NCBI GenBank assembly: GCA_020627825.1
Contig: JAHDGD010000003.1
Coordinates: forward strand, 22,885-86,884
Reading direction: 5' to 3'
Length of the DNA: 64,000 bases
From: Saprospiraceae bacterium
GTDB lineage: Bacteria > Bacteroidota > Bacteroidia > Chitinophagales > Saprospiraceae
In this document: positions 36,230 to 45,496 of the stretch, in pieces
Position numbering within the stretch: the stretch's first letter is position 1
Layout: each line of letters opens with the position of its first letter
Notes under the pieces: model-generated
What the model saw: the letters and a program-made list of their open reading frames with translations, nothing else
Told to the model about the DNA's origin: nothing
The model's database searches: none
Program-made: the position numbers and the translations under genes

Positions 36230-37813
36230 TTGAGAATAGCGCGACATATCATTAAATTTGCTGCTCTAGGGGCATTTCTATGTCTCTTTATATCTCCTCT
36301 TAAAGCTGAAGTTTTATTGGACATTAAGTCTTTTAAATTAGCAAAAAAATATCCTGCAGAGTTTCAATTTAATTTAAAACAAGGAGACAATTTTATCATG
36401 AGCTTCAGTAAGGTAAGTGGAAACCTTGATCCTTCACAAGTGAAGATTGAAGTAATTGATCTAAACAATGTAGAGGAAGAAGTACTTGGTGATTTTAGAA
36501 TACCTACCGGAAATGTTCGAATACCATCAGATGGGATTTATGTTGTTCGTTTCACTTATTTAGGTCGTGACTTAAGTCTTCAAGGAAGAAGATTTGGGAA
36601 TTTTTCATTTCGTGCAGAATCTTTACAAACCGAAGAACTAAAACCTGGTGAATTCAGAAACATCATGCAAGTCACTAGCATAGCAATTGACAATGATATA
36701 GACAATGCGATGAAACTAGTACTTGATTTGAAAGAAGGTGATCGAGTTTCTTTTTCATCTGCTGACCCAAAAGCTTCCATCGTAAAAGTCAATCTTCAGC
36801 AACTGGGTCGAACTGCTTTTGTGAATAGCTTAACGAATGAAATCGCAACTCGTGACATGAAATTAACGGTCACTCTTTATTTAGCTGACAATGACGAAGC
36901 ATTTAATATCTACAATTTAAATGTCAATGAGTTATTAAAAAACGATGACCTTTTATTTACTGACCTAGGCATAGGAATCGAACGGCAACAAAACAACATA
37001 ATGGGAGGTGGTGACTTGTACAGCACAACAGTTCCTAGTTCAAGCGAAGAAACACAAAGCAATGAACCTGATCCATATGCTGCAATGATAGAACAAATGC
37101 AAGCTCAGGCAGAGGCAGGAAGTCAAAGTTATCAAGCAATGTTGGAGCAGATGCAAAATGATAATAGTTTGTCAGATGAGTATCAAGCTAAATTACTTGA
37201 AATACTATTGGAAAGCACAAAAGAAAAAGAGTATGTTGAAGTATATGCGGCGGGAGGAACAGATATTGAAGTGGATTTAGGTCCCGAAGGGAACCTATTC
37301 AAAAAAAATAAAAATGCAACAAAAGAAAGTAGACATTGTGAAGAGCTTAGCATACGACCTGGTGTTTACAACAAATGGTTTTATTGGATAGGTGTAGGTG
37401 AAAATGCTGGAGAAACATTTGTATTAGAAAGCGAAAAATTCAGCAAGTTAAATGGTGGAAGGAAAGAATTAATTCAAGCTAAAGCCGAATATTATTATTT
37501 CATGGGTGACCCTCAAAATCCGAGAGTAAATCCTCCATTTCCAAATTTGAGAAACTATCCGAAATATTTCACAGAAGATGTTGAATTTGCAATAGTAGAC
37601 CTTCAAAATAAAGACAAATTTTTAAGGGGAATACCATATCGCAAAGTGAATATTTCAAGAGCAGAATATATAAAAGTTGATAGTGGATGGACCATTACTC
37701 CTCCCAATCCTGATACACTATATTATGTGTGCTTTCACAATAACAATGAAAGAACTCCTATAAAGTTGGTCTTCAAATATTTTACAATTGATATTGAAAA
37801 GTCTTTACGATGA
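36230..37813 (+). CDS. Exported protein, unknown function
   Basis: A 527-aa exported protein with a signal peptide (MRIARHIIKFAALGAFLCLFISPLKAE). The start codon is TTG at 36230; the next in-frame Met lies 51 residues in and would remove the signal peptide, so TTG is right. The first 260 residues look beta-rich and repeat-like (two segments read as DLKEGDRVSFSS and LKQGDNFIMSFS). A Gln-rich stretch (280-320, for example IEQMQAQAEAG) could be coiled coil. No family is recognised. It overlaps the next gene by 4 bp (ATGA), so the pair is translationally coupled, and its place in the operon suggests an envelope role for the machine. Confidence 0.62.
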   Translation: MRIARHIIKFAALGAFLCLFISPLKAEVLLDIKSFKLAKKYPAEFQFNLKQGDNFIMSFSKVSGNLDPSQVKIEVIDLNNVEEEVLGDFRIPTGNVRIPSDGIYVVRFTYLGRDLSLQGRRFGNFSFRAESLQTEELKPGEFRNIMQVTSIAIDNDIDNAMKLVLDLKEGDRVSFSSADPKASIVKVNLQQLGRTAFVNSLTNEIATRDMKLTVTLYLADNDEAFNIYNLNVNELLKNDDLLFTDLGIGIERQQNNIMGGGDLYSTTVPSSSEETQSNEPDPYAAMIEQMQAQAEAGSQSYQAMLEQMQNDNSLSDEYQAKLLEILLESTKEKEYVEVYAAGGTDIEVDLGPEGNLFKKNKNATKESRHCEELSIRPGVYNKWFYWIGVGENAGETFVLESEKFSKLNGGRKELIQAKAEYYYFMGDPQNPRVNPPFPNLRNYPKYFTEDVEFAIVDLQNKDKFLRGIPYRKVNISRAEYIKVDSGWTITPPNPDTLYYVCFHNNNERTPIKLVFKYFTIDIEKSLR

Positions 37814-39477
37814 AACGCAATTACAAAGTCCTCATATTCCTTTTCTCTTTTTTAATATGTAATCTGTATTATGTAGAAGTTGATGCCGCTCATCCTGTTC
37901 TTGAACGACTATCAAAAAGATATTTTAAGAAAAATAAATTAAAGAAATTAGGTAAGCGAGCTCAACGAGCTGCGATGGATATAGATTTAGAAGAATACTC
38001 CATAAAATTCCAACACGATATTATAGGTATGGAACCTTCATGGATGATAGAAGAAGGATATTATGCGGAACACTATTTTAATTTACTGTCAACATTAGTT
38101 GTCGGTGAATATGATATAAATCCATTAACAGGCTATCCAAGAAACAGTTCTGCAATGAACATGCATCTTACGAAAACAGCCAGGGATAAAAATGCAAAGC
38201 AAAACTACAATATCATTCAATCAGCAGATTTTAACAATTCAAGGATTAATTTCCTGTTGCATCTCACCTATTCTGATGACTTTGGTCAGAATAAGAGTTT
38301 AATAAGGAATAGTTTATTAAATGAAGCAGAGGTTTTCAACAATCTTACGGATAGTTTATCTAATTACTTCACACGACTTACAAAAGATTATAAAATTGCA
38401 AAAGAACGTACTGGACTTTATGTGCAATTTGATTTTGGAGATAAGAAAAACCTTAAAAGTTATATTGCCTGGTTAAAAAAAGTACACGATCAATTAGACG
38501 AAGAGCAAAAATTATATGTTGTTGTCCCTGCAAATATTAAAAGAGGATATGCCTATTCATATGATGAAATAACACAATTGCTTGAATTTGCAGATAAAAT
38601 TGTAATCGATGCAACAAACTTTGACAAGTACCAAAAGAAAGTACCTGTACCTCCTACTAACTTCAGTCCTAAATCTGATTACAGCATATTTGGTACATTA
38701 AAACAGTATTTGATAAGCCCTGAAATGATTGATAAACTGCAACATGCTCAGGCGGGAGAATATATACGGAGTAATAAAATAGCTGAGAGACGAGCAAGGT
38801 TTGCAGTCATGTTACCATACTTTGGATTAGAGTACCAGATTGACAAAAAGAAGAATCAAATGCGAAAGGTAGGTCCTCTAACACTTGAAAATTTCTATAG
38901 CTATGAATTAGGAAAATCAGGTAGCTTAAAATATAGCACGAAAGTATTTAGTAAAAACGATAGCATTTTTGCTATGCTTAACATGCCGGTAGAAGGGACT
39001 AATTTTGAAAAACATTTTTTTGTTGATGATGGATTTACGCTACAGAATAAATATTTTTATTTAAAAGATACATTGGGTATTGACAATGTAGCGCTTAATA
39101 GTATATCTTACTACAAGACAAAAGACCGCATTAAGCCGATGTGGGCCGTATTAGCTTTGACATATGGCAAAGAAAGGGAAAAAATGGGATGGATCATTGC
39201 ATCATTTTTGATGGGATTCATACCGATAGGTTTTGTATTCTCGATATATCGCAATTGGGAAGTAAGAAACGCTCTTGCAAAGTATGGTAATATATTTACA
39301 AGGTTTAATTTATTTTTTGTCTTGTTTTTATTTTTATTTCTAACAGCTGCTAATGTAGTTCCAAGAAAGACGGTTGCATTAGTAATTGCGGTTATAATAT
39401 TAGGAGCATTTTTTATCTATATACTGATTAAGAAGATATTGATGCGATCTAAGAAGTATGTTAATATCGTAAAGTAA
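37810..39477 (+). CDS. Exported protein with three C-terminal TM helices, possible GH18-like fold
   Basis: A 555-aa protein. Signal peptide 1-27. The central domain (90-420) has strand-helix alternation reminiscent of a TIM barrel: GLYVQFDFGD sits where GH18 chitinases carry DGxDxDxE and is followed by LKSYIAWLKKVHDQL and KIVIDATNF. The catalytic Glu is not obvious, so an inactive or substrate-binding relative is possible. Three hydrophobic segments close the protein (about 460-480, 495-515 and 520-545). It would place a cell-wall-binding or wall-processing domain outside the inner membrane. It is coupled by a 4-bp overlap to the gene before it and is 7 bp from the next. The GH18 idea is my inference from pattern. 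Confidence 0.5.
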   Translation: MKRNYKVLIFLFSFLICNLYYVEVDAAHPVLERLSKRYFKKNKLKKLGKRAQRAAMDIDLEEYSIKFQHDIIGMEPSWMIEEGYYAEHYFNLLSTLVVGEYDINPLTGYPRNSSAMNMHLTKTARDKNAKQNYNIIQSADFNNSRINFLLHLTYSDDFGQNKSLIRNSLLNEAEVFNNLTDSLSNYFTRLTKDYKIAKERTGLYVQFDFGDKKNLKSYIAWLKKVHDQLDEEQKLYVVVPANIKRGYAYSYDEITQLLEFADKIVIDATNFDKYQKKVPVPPTNFSPKSDYSIFGTLKQYLISPEMIDKLQHAQAGEYIRSNKIAERRARFAVMLPYFGLEYQIDKKKNQMRKVGPLTLENFYSYELGKSGSLKYSTKVFSKNDSIFAMLNMPVEGTNFEKHFFVDDGFTLQNKYFYLKDTLGIDNVALNSISYYKTKDRIKPMWAVLALTYGKEREKMGWIIASFLMGFIPIGFVFSIYRNWEVRNALAKYGNIFTRFNLFFVLFLFLFLTAANVVPRKTVALVIAVIILGAFFIYILIKKILMRSKKYVNIVK

Positions 39478-39484
39478 GTTTGTT

Positions 39485-39778
39485 ATGAAAAGAATGTTTA
39501 GAGCAATAATACCGCGTATAATACCAGAGTTAATCCTGTTATTCACTAGGTTATTGCCATTAGCTTGTTTAATTTCGGTTATTTTCATAGTAGGAACAGA
39601 CGCCGCTTATCAAATACGAAGTGAATTCAAGTTGATATTATATGGTGTATTACTCAGTTTAGCTGGGTTATACCTATTAAGAATCACAAGTTATGTTATA
39701 TGGAGAGTTATTACTGGTATAGGTAGAATAATTCCAGATATATACTTTGACGAAACAAAAAATAATAAAGCAGCATAA
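39485..39778 (+). CDS. Small two-TM membrane protein
   Basis: A 97-aa protein with two hydrophobic segments (about 14-38 and 51-77) joined by a short charged turn; the start is MKRMFRAII. No family is recognised. It lies 7 bp after the preceding multi-TM protein gene and 3 bp before the cap gene, which marks it as part of the injection-system operon. It could anchor the machine at the membrane or modulate the adjacent exported proteins. Confidence 0.6.
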   Translation: MKRMFRAIIPRIIPELILLFTRLLPLACLISVIFIVGTDAAYQIRSEFKLILYGVLLSLAGLYLLRITSYVIWRVITGIGRIIPDIYFDETKNNKAA

Positions 39779-39781
39779 GAT

Positions 39782-40300
39782 ATGATACACGAAGTTATAC
39801 CCATTATAGCTGATGAGCTAAATGATTATTTGGAATCTAAATTTGATACAAGCGATGAGCCTGTATTATTATCAAACATTGTTAATCAAGATGGAACATT
39901 AGCAATACGAGAAGAAAATAAAGTTATCGTATCCTTGATCAACATAGAACGAGATGGGTCAAATCTTTATGGTGGAGGTGGTATGACTGCAGGAGATTTA
40001 CCAATTCATGTAAATCTTTATGTATTATTCTCGGCATATTTTACTAATTATTTTGAGTCCCTCAAGTTCATTTCAGGAGTAATTGGCTTTTTTCAAAGCA
40101 ATCCAAGCTTTATGATTGATGGAAATAATATATTAGCCGAGATGCATAATATCGATATAAGAGACATGAGTAATATTTGGACAGGATTTGGTGCTAAGTA
40201 TATTCCATGTGTATTATTTAGATTCAGAACAATCAATATGGATGATGATAGAATCAATGATGAAATACCCCCTGTTTCAGGTTCTGTAATCGACCAATAA
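39782..40300 (+). CDS. Cap/terminator protein, Pvc16-like (DUF4255)
   Basis: A 172-aa protein. MIHEVIPIIADELNDYLESKF and the central NLYVLFSAYFTNYFESLKFISGVIGFFQSNP are characteristic of the DUF4255 family (Pvc16), which forms the cap at the top of the tube and sheath in extracellular contractile injection systems. It is placed first among the structural genes, whereas in classical PVC loci it is last. The C-terminus has RFRTINMDDDRIN and a short polar tail. The start ATG at 39782 is 3 bp after the two-TM gene. Confidence 0.83.
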   Translation: MIHEVIPIIADELNDYLESKFDTSDEPVLLSNIVNQDGTLAIREENKVIVSLINIERDGSNLYGGGGMTAGDLPIHVNLYVLFSAYFTNYFESLKFISGVIGFFQSNPSFMIDGNNILAEMHNIDIRDMSNIWTGFGAKYIPCVLFRFRTINMDDDRINDEIPPVSGSVIDQ

Positions 40301-40325
40301 TAAAACAAAACGAGAAAACAATTAG

Positions 40326-41390
40326 ATGCAATCACGTATTGATATCGGTTTCAACTGGGATAAATTATTATCTGTCCAATGCCATCACGAATATTACACA
40401 GATGGAAAAGGAAAGGACTTTGAATTCATTCCAACGAATAAAACTTCAGTAATTTTTAAAAATTTTAAAACTTTTTTTAAGCCTGTCGATAATGGCTTTA
40501 TCATTTTCTGCGACAACAAGCAATTCTCCCGTATTCATTCGCTTAAGAAGGTATCAGATCAGAAATTAACCTTCTTAATTAAGAACAAAAATAACCTCTT
40601 AGCGAACTATACTGACTTAAATTTTAACCATTTTGATGAAGTTTTTTACTTCACTAACTTGACAATTAAGAAAAATAAAAATAAATTGCTATTACATGCG
40701 GAAGAGTACATGAAGGATCAAGAAAAAATTAGAATCTTCAGTCCATTCCAAGTGTTAAAGTTCAATGAAATAGCGAAAGGTAATAAACTGATAGACCAAC
40801 GAGGAAAAGTTGTAAAAAGAGAATATTGGTATGAAGAAAGATTTGACTTACATGTTGTAAAACTAAGAAGTCTTTCTGAGGGAAAATATACATTCGTAAA
40901 TGGCAAGAATTCTTTAGAATTTTATGTTATGGATTATATAAAAGAACCAGTATGGGGAATACTTGATGTATTTCTTTATGACTTACCAAAAACTGGTGAC
41001 TTTATTACAAAGGATGGATTAACTCCTGTTCAGTATGATATACATTTTCAATCAAGATCAACATATTGGAAATATTTTATTATAGGACAGAATAAAGAAC
41101 TAAAGCTATCCTTAGATGAAGCAAAGATCAGTTACAATGGTGAAGATGTCGAATTTACAAAACCAAAAAAAGTAACCCTATCAAACGGTGTAGAAGCTTA
41201 TTCAATAGAGTCCAAAAAGCCAATTGAATTGAAAGAACTACATCACGTTACCGATAAGCTTGAAATGCAACTAAAGCGAGACAATAAGTGGCAAAACAAA
41301 ACCTATAAGGTTCCTAAGCCTACAATTGATCGTTTAAAACCAGATAAGAAATCGAATAAGATTTATTCGACCACTTATATATATGTTTAA
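40326..41390 (+). CDS. Unknown protein of the injection-system operon
   Basis: A 354-aa protein without signal peptide or TM. It is strand-rich, Lys- and aromatic-rich, with a mid-protein stretch KREYWYEERFDLHVVKLRSL and a C-terminal domain (LSLDEAKISYNGEDVEFTKP) that reads like an Ig-type fold. No family is recognised. Being set between the cap gene and the sheath gene (38 bp before it) implies a structural or assembly part of the tail-like device. Bacteroidota-specific accessory genes are common at this place. Confidence 0.55.
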   Translation: MQSRIDIGFNWDKLLSVQCHHEYYTDGKGKDFEFIPTNKTSVIFKNFKTFFKPVDNGFIIFCDNKQFSRIHSLKKVSDQKLTFLIKNKNNLLANYTDLNFNHFDEVFYFTNLTIKKNKNKLLLHAEEYMKDQEKIRIFSPFQVLKFNEIAKGNKLIDQRGKVVKREYWYEERFDLHVVKLRSLSEGKYTFVNGKNSLEFYVMDYIKEPVWGILDVFLYDLPKTGDFITKDGLTPVQYDIHFQSRSTYWKYFIIGQNKELKLSLDEAKISYNGEDVEFTKPKKVTLSNGVEAYSIESKKPIELKELHHVTDKLEMQLKRDNKWQNKTYKVPKPTIDRLKPDKKSNKIYSTTYIYV

Positions 41391-41428
41391 AATTAAAAAT
41401 TATTTCTTAACCAATTAACAATCGTATT

Positions 41429-43060
41429 ATGGCTAGATTAGCAACCCCGGGTGTTTATGTTAGGGAAAATAATGCTTTCAGCAGTAGCGTTGTTGCTGCT
41501 CCCACTGCAATTCCTGTTTTCATAGGATATACAGCAAAAGCGGAAAGAGGGCATGAATCTTTAGCGAATACTCCACACAGAGTAGATTCGTTTAAAGAAT
41601 TTCTCAACTTTTATGGACGCGGGCCAAAGATCTCATTTTCAATTAAAGCTAAAGGTAATTCAGACTATAGCTTGAAAGTAAACCCAGAAAGTCAATTTCA
41701 TCTTTACAACAGTTTAAGACTATTTTATGCAAATGGTGGAGGACCTTGTTACATTGTATCTGTAGGAAACTATTCTTCAGGTATTAAATTAAAAGATTTA
41801 CAAGCTGGATTAGAAGTTTGTATCGCAGAACAAGAGCCAAGCTTAGTAGCATGTCCTGACGCAGTAAACCTAGACTCAAAAGAGTGTATGGAATTTTACA
41901 GAGATGTATTAAACCACTGTGGTAGAGAGACAAGAGACAGATTTGCATTATTTGATGTTCCTGGTGGACACCAAGGAAGAACTTATGACAGCAAAGATGT
42001 TATTAATGAATTCCGTGACGGAGTAGGACACAATAACCTTGCTTATGGAGCAGCTTATTATCCGTTCCTTAACACAACTGTAGTTTCAGGTAGTGAAATT
42101 TCTTACAGAAACATCAGTAACAGAAAAGAATTAGCAAAAGTTCTTATCGAAGAAGCTGAGTACAGATTCTTAGGTGGACCATCAACTCCAGCGCCAGCAC
42201 CAGCTGCAAAAGCAGGAGCTAAAGGTGCAGCTAAACCTGCAGCAGCAAAGGCAGCTCCTAAAGTGGATGCTAGAACTCAACAAAAATTCGATGAGGTTAA
42301 AAAAGAAATCGAGAAGCTTGTTAGCAATGACGGATCTCCTTCTGTACTTGACCAGAATTTAAAAGCTATAAGTTCAACTTATAACGCTATTCTTAGAGAA
42401 ATCAAAGACCAAGTAAATCTTATGCCAACTGTTGGTGCAATTGCAGGAATTTATGCAAGTGTTGACAACAATGTAGGAGTACACAAAGCTCCAGCTAACA
42501 TAGGATTGAATTCTGTACTTGCTCCAGCTGTAAATATTACAGGAGCTATCCAAGAAGATCTTAACTTGCCAGTAAACGGTAAGGCTGTAAATGCAGTAAG
42601 AAGCTTCATCGGAAAAGGAGTATTAGTATGGGGTGCAAGAACTCTAGATGGTAACTCGCAAGATTGGAAATATATCAATGTAAGAAGAACACTTCTTATG
42701 ATTGAGCAATCTGTAAAATCAGCAGTTGAAAATTACATATTCGAACCAAACACTCCACAAACATGGATGAAGGTAAGAATTGCAATTGAAAATTTCTTAA
42801 CTTCTATGTGGAAAAGAGGTGCTTTATTGGGTATTTCTCCAGCAGAAGCTTATGAAGTAGCAATAGGAATTGGTGATACAATGACTCCAGAAGACGTATT
42901 GGACGGAGTAATGCGTATATCTGTTTTCTTATCAGTTGCTAGACCAGCTGAATTCATTGAAATCACATTCGAGCAACGTATGCAGGAGCCTGTAGACGAG
43001 AGCGTAGAAGGTGAAGACGGTGAAGAAGGAGAAGATGGTGACGAAGGTGGTGAAGAATAA
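41429..43060 (+). CDS. Contractile tail sheath protein
   Basis: A 543-aa sheath subunit. The N-terminus MARLATPGVYVRENNAF and the IPVFIGYTAKAE phrase, the FYANGGGPCYIVSVG strand and the C-terminal ARTLDGNSQDWKYINVRRTLLMIEQS region are classic of phage-tail sheath proteins. An Ala/Pro/Lys-rich insertion (249-283) divides the two halves and probably sits on the outer surface of the sheath. The tail ends in an acidic run (EGEDGEEGEDGDEGGEE). Only one sheath gene is present, whereas PVC loci carry three. The gene is followed by three tube-type genes. Contraction would drive the tube outward. Confidence 0.95.
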   Translation: MARLATPGVYVRENNAFSSSVVAAPTAIPVFIGYTAKAERGHESLANTPHRVDSFKEFLNFYGRGPKISFSIKAKGNSDYSLKVNPESQFHLYNSLRLFYANGGGPCYIVSVGNYSSGIKLKDLQAGLEVCIAEQEPSLVACPDAVNLDSKECMEFYRDVLNHCGRETRDRFALFDVPGGHQGRTYDSKDVINEFRDGVGHNNLAYGAAYYPFLNTTVVSGSEISYRNISNRKELAKVLIEEAEYRFLGGPSTPAPAPAAKAGAKGAAKPAAAKAAPKVDARTQQKFDEVKKEIEKLVSNDGSPSVLDQNLKAISSTYNAILREIKDQVNLMPTVGAIAGIYASVDNNVGVHKAPANIGLNSVLAPAVNITGAIQEDLNLPVNGKAVNAVRSFIGKGVLVWGARTLDGNSQDWKYINVRRTLLMIEQSVKSAVENYIFEPNTPQTWMKVRIAIENFLTSMWKRGALLGISPAEAYEVAIGIGDTMTPEDVLDGVMRISVFLSVARPAEFIEITFEQRMQEPVDESVEGEDGEEGEDGDEGGEE

Positions 43061-43114
43061 TCATAATCCTTTCACTATTTAATTTTATTTTTTAACAATC
43101 AAAATTTCTAAATC

Positions 43115-43579
43115 ATGGCAGCCGAAGATTATGAAGGCATGTGGCCCGTCGCGAAGTTTCACTTCGAAGTAGAAATAGACGGTACTCCCATCAGTTTTCA
43201 AGAGGTAACTGGTCTTGAATCTCAAACAGAAGTAATTGAGTATAGACACGGTGATAGCGAGATATTTAGTCCAAATAAATCAGCAGGACTTGTTAAAACA
43301 AGTAACCTGGTACTTAAAAAAGGTATTTTCCACGATGATGAAGATTGTCTTGAATTATTCAAGAAAATCACAGAGGAAAAAGCTTATTACACGCAAGATG
43401 ATAGAATGGATATTACAGTAACTTTGCTTGATGAGCAAGGTGAAGCAGTAATGTCTTGGAATATTACAAATGCGTTCCCTATTAAGTACACTGGTACGGA
43501 TTTAAAATCTGACGCAAACGAAGTTTCTCTTGAAACTATAGAATTCGCATATGAAGAAATCGAAGTAGAGTTCGAATAA
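43115..43579 (+). CDS. Tail tube protein 1 (Hcp/gp19-like)
   Basis: A 154-aa protein of the T4 gp19/Pvc1 tube family. Signature features: WPVAKFHFEVEIDGTPISFQEVTGLE at the start and the KTSNLVLKKGIF strand near residue 65. It would stack in hexamers within the sheath. It is clearly related to the tube gene at 43678 and more distantly to that at 44139. It is 54 bp after the sheath gene. Acidic C-terminus (YEEIEVEFE). Confidence 0.93.
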   Translation: MAAEDYEGMWPVAKFHFEVEIDGTPISFQEVTGLESQTEVIEYRHGDSEIFSPNKSAGLVKTSNLVLKKGIFHDDEDCLELFKKITEEKAYYTQDDRMDITVTLLDEQGEAVMSWNITNAFPIKYTGTDLKSDANEVSLETIEFAYEEIEVEFE

Positions 43580-43602
43580 TATGCAAGCTAAAATACGATT
43601 AT

Positions 43603-43628
43603 ATCACCTTCCTTTCGAGGAAGGTGAT
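43603..43628 (+). other. Stem-loop between two tube genes
   Basis: ATCACCTTCC and GGAAGGTGAT form a 10-bp stem around TTTCGA in the 98-bp gap between tube genes. The tract downstream is only partly T-rich, so it is not a clear terminator. It could stabilise or partially end the transcript to raise the sheath/tube output relative to baseplate genes. Confidence 0.5.
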
Positions 43629-43677
43629 TATAATTGTTCTTCTTTTCATAAACCACATTTTAAACAACAAATAAAAA

Positions 43678-44139
43678 ATGGCAGCAAGAGATAAATTCCC
43701 AGTTCCTAAGTTCGTATTTGAAGTAAGTATTGACGGAACTGCTATCCCTTTTCAAGAAGTAACTGGTCTCGACCAAGAATATGAATTTCTAGAATATAGA
43801 AGTGGAGTAGATGCAGAATTAACTACAAGAAAAAGATCTGGTCTTTATAAATCTGGTCAAGTTACTTTCAAAAAAGGTATATTCAAAGGTGACTCAGATG
43901 TATGGGATCTTTTTGACAAATTGCTTAATGGTAAATCAGATAATCACAGAGCTGAATCAGACCCTATTGATATCGAAGTAACCCTTATGGATGAAGCTTC
44001 TGAACCTGTTGTTACTTGGAGAATTACTGGAGCCGTTCCAGTTAAGTTAACAAATGGCGACTTGAAGTCTGACGAAAATGCAATTGCAATCGAGCAAATT
44101 GATTTCGTTTATCAAAGAATTTACTCTGAATATCAATAA
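43678..44139 (+). CDS. Tail tube protein 2 (Hcp/gp19-like)
   Basis: A 153-aa protein related to the tube gene just upstream: FPVPKFVFEVSIDGTAIPFQEVTGLD, the KSGQVTFKKGIF strand and DLKSDENAIAIEQIDFVY near the end. The two closely related tubes plus a third, more distant one suggest that the tube is built from different rings, with the distant copy perhaps at the baseplate end. A stem-loop precedes it; it overlaps the next start codon by 1 bp (TAATG). Confidence 0.92.
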   Translation: MAARDKFPVPKFVFEVSIDGTAIPFQEVTGLDQEYEFLEYRSGVDAELTTRKRSGLYKSGQVTFKKGIFKGDSDVWDLFDKLLNGKSDNHRAESDPIDIEVTLMDEASEPVVTWRITGAVPVKLTNGDLKSDENAIAIEQIDFVYQRIYSEYQ

Positions 44140-44618
44140 TGTTTTCTAAAAGCGATAAATTTCCCAATCCCGCCTACTTATTTTCTGCTAGCTTATGGGG
44201 GCAGAATATTAAATTCCACGAAATCTCTGGCTTGAAAGCTGAAATGGGTTTCAAAGAAGTACGAAGTGGCGGGTCCAATAACCAGGTATATAAAATACCT
44301 ACGGTTGCATCTTATGGTGATGTAACTTTTAAAAAAGGTATCATTAGTGCTGGAGATTCCTTAAGCAGTACTATGGATCTTTTTAGAAAAGTTAAAGAGT
44401 TGTTGCATATAAATGCTCCATATTCACTTTTAAATAAGTCAATTGGAAATATTATCATTAATTTGAACAACGACAAAGGTAACAGTGTTTGCACATGGGC
44501 TCTTGTAAATCCCTCATTACTTTCTTGGGAGATTAGTACAATGAATGCTCAAAATAATGAACTTGCCTTTGAAACTCTTGTATTTAGTTGTTCTGAAATC
44601 ATTAGTTCAGTATATTAA
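44139..44618 (+). CDS. Tube initiator-like protein (Pvc5-like)
   Basis: A 159-aa tube-family protein, more divergent: FPNPAYLFSASLWGQNIKFHEISGLKAEMGFKEVRSG and VTFKKGI. By order and divergence it matches the Pvc5 type, which forms the first ring on the spike adaptor. It overlaps the preceding stop codon. No extra domain is seen. Confidence 0.85.
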   Translation: MFSKSDKFPNPAYLFSASLWGQNIKFHEISGLKAEMGFKEVRSGGSNNQVYKIPTVASYGDVTFKKGIISAGDSLSSTMDLFRKVKELLHINAPYSLLNKSIGNIIINLNNDKGNSVCTWALVNPSLLSWEISTMNAQNNELAFETLVFSCSEIISSVY

Positions 44619-44630
44619 ACTATAGCCCAA

Positions 44631-44798
44631 ATGGCGATCGAAATTCGTGAATTAAAAATAAAAGGCTATATTGACAGAACTAAAAAAGCAAGTTCTGGAA
44701 CGATCGATGCACAACAATTAGATAAATTAAAGAGACAAATAATAAACGAATGTAAAGCTGAAATACAGAAAGCTTTAGATAGACAAAAGCGACGTTAA
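44631..44798 (+). CDS. Pvc6-like short protein (DUF5908)
   Basis: A 55-aa protein, MAIEIRELKIKGYI to QKALDRQKRR. The short N-terminal strand and long basic helix match the DUF5908 family, which in PVC-type loci lies between tube and LysM genes. It begins 12 bp after the tube-initiator gene and ends 1 bp before the LysM gene, so it is a real operon member despite its size. Confidence 0.8.
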   Translation: MAIEIRELKIKGYIDRTKKASSGTIDAQQLDKLKRQIINECKAEIQKALDRQKRR

Positions 44799-44799
44799 A

Positions 44800-45492
44800 A
44801 TGGCAAATTATAGCATAGGTTCAAGTAACATAAAATTCGTGCCGAGTGTTCAAGACCCTTACGATGGTGGAGGTCCTGGTGGTCGACCATTTGAGGCTAA
44901 AATAAACCCGGAAAGCATAAAGCATTCCAGAGCTGTTAATGTCAACAGTGACAACAATTCGAATACAGCTTTTGACTCTTTTCAATTCAAAGGATATGGT
45001 AAGGAAACTGTATCTATGCAACTCATTCTTGATGGTACAGGTTATGTTAATGCATCAGCAGGTACAGTAGAACAACAGCTAAGTGAATTACTAGAATGTG
45101 TTTATCTTTTTCAAAGTTCTTCGCATAAATGTCACTTTATCCAAATACAGTACGGTGCAGCTTTCAAAAGCAAATGGTGGAATATAGAATCATTCGACAT
45201 AAATTACACATTATTTGATTCAAAAGGTGATCCTCTTATAGCTGAAGTTGATTTAAGTTTTGTTATTCATAGAAATAAAAAGGCACTTTCACAAAGAGAA
45301 CCTCCATTTTCACCAGATGTTACGCATATTTTCACTTTCAAAGAAGGAGATAGCCTCACTTCAATGTGTCAAGAAATATATGACGATGTAGGATATTATG
45401 TACAGATTGCAAAAATGAATGGTCTGACAAATTTCAGAGATATCCCTATAGGAACTAAATTGTTTTTTCCTCCACTTATCAATTTAAGTTGA
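44800..45492 (+). CDS. LysM-domain baseplate adaptor (Pvc7-like)
   Basis: A 230-aa protein. The first 150 residues form the gp53-like adaptor fold (PFEAKINPESIKHSRAVNV is a typical start), and the last 55 residues are a LysM domain (THIFTFKEGDSLTSMCQEIYDD ... IPIGTKLFFPPL). In PVC and AlgoCIS this part links spike to tube. It lies 1 bp after the DUF5908 gene and 4 bp before the spike gene. Confidence 0.88.
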   Translation: MANYSIGSSNIKFVPSVQDPYDGGGPGGRPFEAKINPESIKHSRAVNVNSDNNSNTAFDSFQFKGYGKETVSMQLILDGTGYVNASAGTVEQQLSELLECVYLFQSSSHKCHFIQIQYGAAFKSKWWNIESFDINYTLFDSKGDPLIAEVDLSFVIHRNKKALSQREPPFSPDVTHIFTFKEGDSLTSMCQEIYDDVGYYVQIAKMNGLTNFRDIPIGTKLFFPPLINLS

Positions 45493-45496
45493 GACT

